In this document: positions 48,939 through 56,949 of the stretch, in pieces | Numbering within the stretch: the first letter of the stretch is position 1 | Layout of the letters: each line of letters begins with the position of its first letter | Assembly (NCBI RefSeq): GCF_900100885.1 | Contig: NZ_LT629692.1 | Location: forward strand, 682,001-746,000 | Reading direction: 5' to 3' | DNA: 64,000 bases | DNA from: Microbacterium pygmaeum | GTDB taxonomy: Bacteria > Actinomycetota > Actinomycetes > Actinomycetales > Microbacteriaceae | Notes under the pieces: model-generated | Told to the model about the DNA's origin: nothing | Database searches by the model: none | The model's input: the letters and a program-made list of their open reading frames with translations, nothing else | Made by a program: the position numbers and the translations under genes

Positions 48939-50240
48939 ATGCTTCTCGAAAGAGACCTGATCCAGGCCGTCGGATTCCGCAACGTCCGTGAAGGCGACCG
49001 TATCGTCGGCTTCCAGTTGCGCATCCGGATGCCGTCCTATCGCGGCATGGCTGCGTCGCTGATCGACGGCATCAGCGTGCGCGTCGGCGACCACGTCGAC
49101 GTACCGGCCGATGTTCCGCTCTGGACCTTCGCCGGGCGCACGTACACGCTGCAGCAGCTGTGGGACAGCGACGGTGTGCGGTGGCCGCTGGAGGAGGCGG
49201 CCGTGATCACGGTGCCGCTCGCGGGTGGACTGCCCGAGGGGACGCACGAAGTCTCGATCGAACTGCGCCTGCGCATGTCGTACATTCCGCAGGAGCATCA
49301 GCCCTCGACGTACCGCGAGTCGCGCCACATCACGCTGTCGCCGGAGACCGACGGAGGCCCGTTCAAGTACGGCGTCTCGCTCTACAGCTACATGACCGAC
49401 TACGGCACGGTGCTGGACCTCGAGACCGCCCTGGCCGCCGTCGCCGACGTCGGGGCGACCGGGATCGAGATCCTCGGGGAGGGGCACATCGCCGGCTACC
49501 CGAACCCGACGACCGAGTGGATCGATCAGTGGTTCGCACTGCTGGAGAAGTACTCCCTCGAGCCGACGAACTACGGTTCATGGATCGACACGCGGCTGCA
49601 CTCGAGCGGCGTCAACGCCCGCGATCTCACCGCGATCGAAGGCGCCGAGATCCTGCAGCGCGACCTGCGGCTCGCCAGGACGCTGGGCTTCCGGTTCGTC
49701 CGCCCCAAGATCGGCGTCGTCTCGAGCGACCTCGTTCCGCACCCGATCTGGACGGAATCCGTCGAGCGTTCGCTTGACCTCGCAGCCGACCTCGATGTGA
49801 TCATCTGCCCCGAGATCCACTCGCCGACCCCGATCAAGCACGAGGTGGTCGATGACTACATCGACCTCATCGAGCGCACCGGGACGAAGCACTTCGGACT
49901 TCTCCTGGACACCGGCATCTTCCAGGACCGCCCCATCCCGCTGCGTCCGGGTGAGCTGCCCGGACGGCGTCCGGCGTTCCTGGACGGCATCGGCGTGGAC
50001 CCCGCCGACATCGCCGACATCGCGAAGTACGTCGTGTTCATCCAGGCGAAGTTCCACGACATCGACGAGAACCAGGAGGATCAGCAGATCCCCTGGGCGC
50101 CGGTGCTGCGTGCGCTGAAGGATTCCGGCTACACCGGTTACCTCTCCAGCGAATACGAGGGCGAGCGCGCGCCGTGGCGTTCGATCGAGCAGGTCCGCCG
50201 CCAGCACTCCCTCATGCGCCAGATCGCAGACACGCTCTGA
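48939..50240 (+). CDS. Fused C-glycoside (3-oxo-glycoside) deglycosidase-like protein: DUF6379 beta domain + TIM barrel, copy 1
   Basis: 433 residues. Residues 1-130 resemble the small beta subunit of C-glycoside deglycosidases (DUF6379; GFQLRIRMPSYRGMAASLIDGISV, WPLEEAAVITVPL-GGLPEGTHEVSI). Residues 142-430 form an AP-endonuclease-2-like TIM barrel, as in the alpha subunit. Candidate metal residues: E292 (CPEIHSP), D324 (LLDTG) and E405 (SSEYEGE). The usual metal His before AKF is Q369 here, while H373 follows (AKFHDIDE). Known DgpBC/CarBC enzymes are two chains that split 3-oxo-C-glycosides without water. Fusion and the Gln change are unusual. First gene of a seven-gene region. Confidence 0.68.
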   Translation: MLLERDLIQAVGFRNVREGDRIVGFQLRIRMPSYRGMAASLIDGISVRVGDHVDVPADVPLWTFAGRTYTLQQLWDSDGVRWPLEEAAVITVPLAGGLPEGTHEVSIELRLRMSYIPQEHQPSTYRESRHITLSPETDGGPFKYGVSLYSYMTDYGTVLDLETALAAVADVGATGIEILGEGHIAGYPNPTTEWIDQWFALLEKYSLEPTNYGSWIDTRLHSSGVNARDLTAIEGAEILQRDLRLARTLGFRFVRPKIGVVSSDLVPHPIWTESVERSLDLAADLDVIICPEIHSPTPIKHEVVDDYIDLIERTGTKHFGLLLDTGIFQDRPIPLRPGELPGRRPAFLDGIGVDPADIADIAKYVVFIQAKFHDIDENQEDQQIPWAPVLRALKDSGYTGYLSSEYEGERAPWRSIEQVRRQHSLMRQIADTL

Positions 50241-50278
50241 GCCGCGGCACGCGACGCAGACCAACCAGGAGACCTCTC

Positions 50279-51754
50279 ATGCCCAACGGACTGATCCACG
50301 CCGACAGCCTGCGCGTCCACCCCGAGGGCCTCGCGCTCTCGCTCACCCTGCCCTGGTACCGGAGCCTCTGGCTGTCGTCGGTCACGTCGCTGGAGCTCAC
50401 GATCGACGGCGTGCAGGTTCCGGCCGACGACCTGTCGTTCGAGCTGCAGGGCGTGCGGTACGCACTGGACGAACTGCCCCAGCAGAGCGACGTGCTCTGG
50501 TTCCTGCAGGAGCACCCCCTGCTGATCGTGGCGCGCGAGCGGCCGGTCGAGCTCGGCGAGCGCCATGAGGTCACGCTGATCGGCCAGCTCCGACTGCCGT
50601 ACATGCAGATCGCGCCGGGTGCCGACGGAGGACCGGGCATGTACGTGCCGAACTTCGTCCGCGACGTCAAGACGCTGACGGCGACGGATCGGGATGCCCC
50701 GGCCCCGGCGCTCGTCTCGGACGTGCCGCCCCCGCCTCCGGCGACGGACGCCGATCCGTTCCAGCTCGGCCTCACCCTGTACTCGGCGAGCGCCGAGTTC
50801 CGTGCCGGCTGGTACGACTTCGACGGACTGCTCGACCGGGTCGCCGAGCTCGGCATCGGCCCGGGCATCGAGATCGTCGCATCGCAGGTCGTGCCGACCT
50901 ACCCGGTCGTCTCGGACGAGTTCGTGCGCACCTGGCGCGCGGCGTTCGACAGGCACGGCTTCGCCGAGAGCTCGTTCGGTGCGAACCTCGACATGGGTCG
51001 CCGCCGCGATCGCGACATGACACCGGACGAGGAATTCGCGTTCAGCGAGCTGATGTTCCAGGGTGCCAAGAAGCTCGGCTTCCCGCTGGTGCGGATCCAG
51101 AGCGCCAAGCCCGAGCTGCTGAGACGGCTGCTGCCGATCGCCGAGAAGCTGAACCTGAAGCTGGCCTACGAGATCCACGCACCCATGGGTCCGAACGCGG
51201 ACGCAGTCCTGAAGGTCCGCGAGACGTACGCCGAGCTGGACTCGCCCCTCCTCGGCTTCGTCGCCGATTTCTCGTCCACCATGCACTCCATGTCGCCCAC
51301 CCTCCTTCGCGCCGTCCAGCGCGCCGGGCTGGACGACGAGGCGCTGCAGACGCTGCAGGCCATCTGGGCGACCGAGGCGACGATGCAGGAGCGCCAGCAG
51401 GAGTTCATCGGCTACCTGAAGGGGCGCGACTTCGATCCGGGGCGACTCGGATCCTTTGCGCACCTCGCGTTCAACATGCACGGTCACGTCGCTCCGCAGG
51501 AGTGGGCCGACATCATGCCGCAGATCCTGCACGTGCACGCGAAGTTCTACGACATCGACGAGAACGGCCAGGAGCCGGCCATCGACTACCCGGAGCTCGT
51601 GCGAGTGTTCGTCGAGGGCGGATACCGCGGCTACTGGTCCAGCGAATGGGAAGGACATGCATTCGCCGAACTCGGCGAGGTCGACCCGCTGCTGCTCGTC
51701 CGCAAGCAGCACGACCTGATCCGCCGGTCGATGCGCGAGCTGCAGCCGGCATGA
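50279..51754 (+). CDS. Fused C-glycoside (3-oxo-glycoside) deglycosidase-like protein: DUF6379-like domain + TIM barrel, copy 2
   Basis: 491 residues, ATG with AGGAGACC upstream. An N-terminal beta domain (about 1-132) of the same shape as in copy 1 (WYRSLWLSSVTSLELTIDGVQVPADDLSF, ERHEVTLIGQLRLPYMQ) is joined by a Pro/Ala-rich linker (138-158) to a TIM barrel. Metal residues fit the family: E298 (AYEIHAPM), D330 (FVADFSS), H420 (HVHAKFYDIDE) and E456 (SSEWEGH). It keeps the His that copy 1 has lost, so it is the likelier active enzyme. Stop overlaps the next ATG. A sugar-phosphate isomerase label is possible but ignores the N-terminal domain. Confidence 0.68.
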   Translation: MPNGLIHADSLRVHPEGLALSLTLPWYRSLWLSSVTSLELTIDGVQVPADDLSFELQGVRYALDELPQQSDVLWFLQEHPLLIVARERPVELGERHEVTLIGQLRLPYMQIAPGADGGPGMYVPNFVRDVKTLTATDRDAPAPALVSDVPPPPPATDADPFQLGLTLYSASAEFRAGWYDFDGLLDRVAELGIGPGIEIVASQVVPTYPVVSDEFVRTWRAAFDRHGFAESSFGANLDMGRRRDRDMTPDEEFAFSELMFQGAKKLGFPLVRIQSAKPELLRRLLPIAEKLNLKLAYEIHAPMGPNADAVLKVRETYAELDSPLLGFVADFSSTMHSMSPTLLRAVQRAGLDDEALQTLQAIWATEATMQERQQEFIGYLKGRDFDPGRLGSFAHLAFNMHGHVAPQEWADIMPQILHVHAKFYDIDENGQEPAIDYPELVRVFVEGGYRGYWSSEWEGHAFAELGEVDPLLLVRKQHDLIRRSMRELQPA

Positions 51755-52665
51755 GTGATGTCGAGGCGCCGGACTTTCGCCGCATGCCGATCGCGGATGC
51801 CGTCCGCTGGCTCGCCGAGCACGGTGAGCCGGCCGACCCGCGGACCGACATCGACACCGCATCGTTGAGACGCCGATTCCCGCACCTCGAGAACGTCGTG
51901 ACGGCCGACATCCGCATCGACGGACCATACGGCAGGCTCGTCCCGGCACGGCTGTATCGGGATGCCGCTGCACCCGCGTCCGGTCGGGCCTTGGTGTGGG
52001 TGCACGGCGGCGCGTTCATCGGCGGGTATCTCGACATGCCCGAGGCGAACTGGGTCGCCCTCGAGCTCGCCTCGCGCGGGATCCCGGTGCTGTCCGTCGA
52101 TTACGTCAAGTGCCTCGGCGACGTCCACTTTCCCGAGCCGACCGACGAGGTGCGCTCAGCGTGGAACCACGCCGTCGCACACGCACAGGATCTCTTCGGC
52201 GTCGACGCCGGCGCGGTTCTTCTGGGCGGCGCGAGCGCGGGCGGCAATCTGACGGCCGGGGCGGTCGCGCAGCTGCAGGATGCCGGTGACACGGTGCCCG
52301 CCGGGCTCATCCTCGTGTACCCCGCTGTGCACCCGAACAGTCCCGCGGCATCGGCCGAGGTCGACCTCGCATCGCCGCACGGACAGCTCGCGCTCAACTT
52401 CGCCGGATCGGATCAAGCTCTGCGTGACCCGCACGCGTTCGCCGCGCTCGGCCGCGTCGACGGCTTTCCCCCTACCCTCGTGATCGTCTGCGAGAAGGAC
52501 GACCTGCGCCCGTCGGGAGAAGCGTTCGCCCGTCAGCTCGGGGGTGCCGGAATCGAGGCGCACGTGCACCTCGAAGAGGACGCCGGCCACGGTCACATCA
52601 ACGAGCCGTCCGACCCGACCGCGCTGCCGACGATCGAGGCGATCGCGGACTGGATCGACCGGTGA
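51751..52665 (+). CDS. Alpha/beta hydrolase, HSL-type esterase
   Basis: 304 residues. HGG oxyanion motif VHGGAFIGG near 90, nucleophile GGASAGGNL (Ser near 160), acid in KDDLRPSGE near 250 and His in DAGHGHIN near 280, the hormone-sensitive-lipase subgroup. No signal peptide. Such enzymes remove acetyl or other acyl groups from sugars or phenolics; here it may de-esterify glycosides before cleavage. Coupled by ATGA to the preceding gene and by GTGA to the next. Confidence 0.87.
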   Translation: MSDVEAPDFRRMPIADAVRWLAEHGEPADPRTDIDTASLRRRFPHLENVVTADIRIDGPYGRLVPARLYRDAAAPASGRALVWVHGGAFIGGYLDMPEANWVALELASRGIPVLSVDYVKCLGDVHFPEPTDEVRSAWNHAVAHAQDLFGVDAGAVLLGGASAGGNLTAGAVAQLQDAGDTVPAGLILVYPAVHPNSPAASAEVDLASPHGQLALNFAGSDQALRDPHAFAALGRVDGFPPTLVIVCEKDDLRPSGEAFARQLGGAGIEAHVHLEEDAGHGHINEPSDPTALPTIEAIADWIDR

Positions 52666-53825
52666 ATCGACAGACCGCCCATCTGGTCCGCGGTGCGCTG
52701 CGCGGAACGGTCGACGTGGAGGAACGGCCGACCGGCCTGTTGCCGTTGCGATTGCCGATGAGCGCCAGGGCGCAGTCCGATTCCGACTGGATGTGGTTCG
52801 CCGCGGAGCAGGCATCGGGAGTGCGCTGCGAGTTCTGGACCGCTGCCACGTGGATCGAGCTGACCGTGCACACCACCGGGCTGCACCTTCCGTGGGTGCC
52901 CGAGCAGGTGCGCTGGGCGGTGTTCGCAGCGACGGTCGGCGGGGAGGCTGTCGAAGATGCACGCGTGACGGGTGGATCCGAACTGCATCTCGCTGAGCCC
53001 GGCGGCCCGCGGTTCGTCCAGGGCGAGCCGGTCGTCGTCCGCTTCGAACTCGGCGGAACCGGACTCGAGGAGCGGCGGGTGACCATATGGCTGCCGCAGA
53101 CCGACACGGTGGAGATCCGCGATGTGCGCGCCGATCTGCCGCTGTCGCCTGCCGAACCCATCGATCAGCTGCGCTGGTGGCATCACGGCAGCTCGATCAG
53201 CCACTGCATCGAAGCCGAGACGCCCCGCGGGGTCTGGCCGGTGGCCGCCGCCGACCGACTCGATCTCGATGTGACCAATCTCGGATTCGCCGCGAACGCG
53301 CACCTCGACCCGTTCACGGCGCGTGCGATGCGCGACTCCGGTGCCGACCTGTTCAGCCTCAAGATCGGGATCAACATCGTCGGCGGAGACACCATGAAGC
53401 GGCGCACGTTCATCCCGGCTGTGCACGGGTTCCTCGACACGGTCCGTGAGGGTGCTCCGACCGCTCCGATCCTCGTGATCTCGCCGATCCTCTGTCCGAT
53501 GCACGAAGACACCCCGGGCCCGACCGTCACCGACCCCGAGACCGGCGAGCGGCACGGGACGCCGAGCACGACGCCGGACGTCCTCGAGCCGCCGCTCACG
53601 CTCCGCGCAGTGCGGGAGATCCTCCGAGACATCGTCCATACTCGCTCGGTGGAGGATCCGAATCTCCTCTACCTCGACGGGCTCGAACTGCTCGGAGCAG
53701 ACGACGTCGCCGAGTTGCCCGACGGGCTCCACCCGAGTCCCGCCGGCTACCTGCTGATCGCCGATCGGTTCGCGGCATCTCCGGTGGTGTCCGCCTGGAT
53801 CGGCGAATCGGGGCCGAAGCGATGA
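52662..53825 (+). CDS. SGNH/GDSL family hydrolase with N-terminal beta domain
   Basis: 387 residues, GTG start. N-terminal beta-rich domain (about 1-150) followed by an SGNH core: nucleophile Ser in WWHHGSSISHC near 178, block III-like IGINIVGG and the Asp/His pair in DGLHPSPAGYL near 360. Resembles proteins annotated as GDSL-like lipases in glycan clusters, which deacetylate plant polysaccharide fragments. The usual GDS Gly-Asp before Ser is changed to HGS. No signal peptide. Confidence 0.78.
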   Translation: MNRQTAHLVRGALRGTVDVEERPTGLLPLRLPMSARAQSDSDWMWFAAEQASGVRCEFWTAATWIELTVHTTGLHLPWVPEQVRWAVFAATVGGEAVEDARVTGGSELHLAEPGGPRFVQGEPVVVRFELGGTGLEERRVTIWLPQTDTVEIRDVRADLPLSPAEPIDQLRWWHHGSSISHCIEAETPRGVWPVAAADRLDLDVTNLGFAANAHLDPFTARAMRDSGADLFSLKIGINIVGGDTMKRRTFIPAVHGFLDTVREGAPTAPILVISPILCPMHEDTPGPTVTDPETGERHGTPSTTPDVLEPPLTLRAVREILRDIVHTRSVEDPNLLYLDGLELLGADDVAELPDGLHPSPAGYLLIADRFAASPVVSAWIGESGPKR

Positions 53826-55291
53826 CCTCGTTCACGAACCCGATCCTGCCCGGCGACCGCCCAGACCCGGCGATCCTGAAGGTCGGGGACGACTACTGGA
53901 TGACCTTCTCGTCGTTCGAAGCCGCCCCGGGCCTGCTGCTCTATCGATCCACCGACCTGGTGAACTGGACCTACGTGTGCGCGGCGCTGCCCGAGCCGAT
54001 CGGCAACACGTTCGCGGTCGACATCGCCGAACACGACGGCCACTTCTTCATCTACATCCCGTTCATCCCGACCGCGTGGTCGACGCTGACTGATGCGTCC
54101 ATCTTCGTCATCCACGCGCCGTCGATGAGCGGTCCGTGGTCGGCGCCGATCGACCTCGGCATCCGCGGAGCGATCGATCCCGGCCATGTCGTGGGCGAGG
54201 ACGGTCGCCGCTATCTGTTCGTCAGCGGCATCCGCCGCATCGAACTCGCCGCCGACGGACTGTCGACGGTAGGGGAGCTCGAGAAGGTCTACGACGGCTG
54301 GCGCTATCCCGACGACTGGGTCACCGAGGCGTATGCCCTGGAGGGGCCAAAGCTGTTCCGGCGCGGAGAGTGGTTCTACCTCGTCAGCGCCGTCGGCGGC
54401 ACCGCCGGACCGGCTACCGGCCACATGGTGATCGTCGCTCGTTCGCGGTCGGTGCACGGCCCGTGGGAGAACCACCCGCGCAACCCGATCGCGCGGACGA
54501 CGGATGCCGCGCAGCGCTGGTGGTCGCGCGGTCACGCGTCCCTCGTGCCGGGCCCATCGGGCGGCGACGACTGGTGGATGGTCTCGCACGGGTATGAGAA
54601 CGGCTACCGGACGCTCGGCCGACAGATCCTGCTCGAGCCGGTCCGTTGGACAGACGACGGCTGGCCCGAAGCTGCGGTCGCCGACATCGGCGGTCGGCTC
54701 GAGGCTCCGCGCGGGGCCCAGCCGCAGCATCCGTCCCCATCCTTCGACGACGACTTCGCGGCGCTGCTGCTCGGCGAACGGTGGGCCTTCCACGCGCCGG
54801 GGCCCGGGGAGGCCGACCGGCTGAGGCTGGAGGACGGCCTCCGACTGGCCGGCAAGGGGACCTCGCCGGCCGACACGTCGCCGTTGGCGATCCTGACTGG
54901 CGATCACTCGTACGAGATCGAGGTGGACGTCGAACTCGACGGCTGCGGCACCGAGGCGGGTCTGCTCCTCTACTTCAACGATCGGCTCTTCTGCGGCATG
55001 GGGATCGACGGCGATCGCATGCTCAGCTATACCGGCGGCATCCGCTCACACTGGCGTGAGCCGGTGCCGCCCACCACACGCATCAGCCTGCGCATCCGCA
55101 ACGACGAGCACATCGTCACCGGCTGGTACCGGCTGCCGGGCGGCGAGTGGACGCGGCACGGCGTGCGCTACGAGACCTCGGGGTATCACGCCAACACGAT
55201 GGGGGATCTGCTCAGCCTCCGACCCGCGCTGTACGCGGCCGGGCCGGGCGAGGCGCGCTTCGCTCATTTCCAGTATCGGAGACTGTCATGA
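53822..55291 (+). CDS. Glycoside hydrolase family 43-like protein
   Basis: 489 residues. Five-bladed propeller part (about 1-300) with the GH43 triad visible: Asp in GDRPDPAIL (near 15), Asp in RGAIDPGHVV (near 119) and Glu in LEGPKLFRRGEWFYL (near 176). A C-terminal beta-sandwich (about 315-489, FDDDFAALLLGERWAFHAPG...) resembles concanavalin-like modules of GH43. Family members release arabinose or xylose side groups. No signal peptide, so it acts on imported oligomers. ATGA overlaps on both sides. Confidence 0.86.
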   Translation: MTSFTNPILPGDRPDPAILKVGDDYWMTFSSFEAAPGLLLYRSTDLVNWTYVCAALPEPIGNTFAVDIAEHDGHFFIYIPFIPTAWSTLTDASIFVIHAPSMSGPWSAPIDLGIRGAIDPGHVVGEDGRRYLFVSGIRRIELAADGLSTVGELEKVYDGWRYPDDWVTEAYALEGPKLFRRGEWFYLVSAVGGTAGPATGHMVIVARSRSVHGPWENHPRNPIARTTDAAQRWWSRGHASLVPGPSGGDDWWMVSHGYENGYRTLGRQILLEPVRWTDDGWPEAAVADIGGRLEAPRGAQPQHPSPSFDDDFAALLLGERWAFHAPGPGEADRLRLEDGLRLAGKGTSPADTSPLAILTGDHSYEIEVDVELDGCGTEAGLLLYFNDRLFCGMGIDGDRMLSYTGGIRSHWREPVPPTTRISLRIRNDEHIVTGWYRLPGGEWTRHGVRYETSGYHANTMGDLLSLRPALYAAGPGEARFAHFQYRRLS

Positions 55292-56916
55292 CGCCTGCAC
55301 CCAGACCGTGGAGCCTCTCTCGCGAGGCGCCCTTCGTGCTCCGCCGTCACGGCGAGCCCGCGCTCCTCGTCGGCGGGCAGGTCTTCAATTCGGCGTCGTC
55401 GTCGCCGAAGGCGATCGCCGACTCGTTCGCGCACGTCGCTCTCCTGGGCGCGAACGTCGTGCTGTCCCCGGTGAGCTGGGCACTGAGCGAGCCGGTCGAA
55501 GGGTCCATCGACTTCGCACTCGTCGACATCATGCTGGCCGAGGCCCGGCGGCACGACCTTCGCCTGGTGCTCCTGTGGTTCGGCGCGTTCAAGAATGCGG
55601 CCTCGACGTATGCGCCGACATGGGTGCGGCGAGACCCGCAACGGTTCCCGCGCGTCGTGGTCGAGCCGAAGGGCATGCAGGCCTTCAGTTACGAGGGTGC
55701 GACGTCCAAGCCCGTGCTCTCGGTCTTCAGCCCGGAGCTGCGTGAGGCCGACGCGAAGGCATTCGAGGCGCTCATCGGGCACCTGGTGGATGCCGATCCC
55801 GACGGCACGGTCGCGATGGTCCAGGTCGAGAACGAGTCCGGCCTGCTCTCCGACAGCCGCGATCGCAGCCCGCTGGCGGAGGCGGCCTGGGAGGCACCCG
55901 TGCCGTCCGCGCTGATCGACCACGTGCGCTCGACGCCGCCCGGAAGCACGTCCGCCCGACGGCTCTGGGAGGCCAACGGCAGTACGGGGAGCGGATCCTG
56001 GCCGCAGGTCTTCGGGGAGACGCCCGCAGCCGACGAGGTCTTCATGGCGTGGGCCATCGCAAGCTACGTCGAGCATCTCGCCGGCCGCGGCAAGGCGATC
56101 GCAGACATCCTCCTGTACGCGAACGCGTGGCTGGGTCCGCAGCCAGGTCAGGACACACCCGGGCAGTACCCGAGTGGTGGCCCGGCATCGACGGTGCTCG
56201 ACCTGTGGCGAGCAGCCGCCCCATCTCTCGCGCTGCTCGGACCGGATCTGTACGTGGACGACGCCGATGCCGCGATGGCACAGTACGCTACGGGCGTCCA
56301 GCCGTTCTTCGTGCCGGAATGCCGCCTCCGCGCCGCCGAACTCGTCCGGGCGATAGGAACGCACGGCGCCGTGGGATGGTCGGGGTACGGCCTGGACCTG
56401 GCCAACCCCGATGCGCAGCTGGCCGCGACGATCGCCTTCGTCGCCGCGCTCGAGGGCGAGATCGCCGACGCGGCGCAGCACGGCAGTCTCCGCGCGATCG
56501 TGCTCGAGCCCGGTGTCGAGCTGGAACGCACGCACATCGACGGCATCGACATCACGGCGCGCGGTGCGCGCGCGCTGCTGCGACGGATGCTCCTCGATGT
56601 CGGAGTCGACATTCCCGACACGGAACTGCAGGTTCCCGACGAGACGCTTCCCAATTCCCAGATGGCCGCCCACGGCGAGAGACGACCGTTCGCCCTGATC
56701 GCCGGAACCGGCACCGACGAGTTCCTCGTGATCGGGCGCGAACTCTCACTGGACTACTCCGCCGCTGACTCGCGGGTCGAGATCGACTCCGTCCAAGAGC
56801 TGCTCATCGACGACGGTCGCGTCGCTTCCGGGCGTGTCCTCAACGGTGATGAGCGTCTGCTGGTGCTGCCGAACGATCGTGTCGGCGCCGCCCGCATCAG
56901 GCTGATCCGGGTGTGA
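55288..56916 (+). CDS. GH35-like / DUF5597 glycoside hydrolase
   Basis: 542 residues. N-terminal GH-A clan barrel: GGQVFNSASSSP, ANVVLSPVSWALSEPVEG, acid/base Glu in MVQVENESGLL (near 184) and nucleophile Glu candidate in PFFVPECRL (near 347). A C-terminal DUF5597 domain (about 390-540) with DEFLVIGRELSLDY. Related proteins act as beta-galactosidase-like exo-enzymes on plant glycans. No signal peptide. Ends 33 bases from the convergent GH3 gene. Confidence 0.8.
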   Translation: MTPAPRPWSLSREAPFVLRRHGEPALLVGGQVFNSASSSPKAIADSFAHVALLGANVVLSPVSWALSEPVEGSIDFALVDIMLAEARRHDLRLVLLWFGAFKNAASTYAPTWVRRDPQRFPRVVVEPKGMQAFSYEGATSKPVLSVFSPELREADAKAFEALIGHLVDADPDGTVAMVQVENESGLLSDSRDRSPLAEAAWEAPVPSALIDHVRSTPPGSTSARRLWEANGSTGSGSWPQVFGETPAADEVFMAWAIASYVEHLAGRGKAIADILLYANAWLGPQPGQDTPGQYPSGGPASTVLDLWRAAAPSLALLGPDLYVDDADAAMAQYATGVQPFFVPECRLRAAELVRAIGTHGAVGWSGYGLDLANPDAQLAATIAFVAALEGEIADAAQHGSLRAIVLEPGVELERTHIDGIDITARGARALLRRMLLDVGVDIPDTELQVPDETLPNSQMAAHGERRPFALIAGTGTDEFLVIGRELSLDYSAADSRVEIDSVQELLIDDGRVASGRVLNGDERLLVLPNDRVGAARIRLIRV

Positions 56917-56949
56917 CGCAGGAGGCCGCCGACGCGCTGCCGCTGCAGA

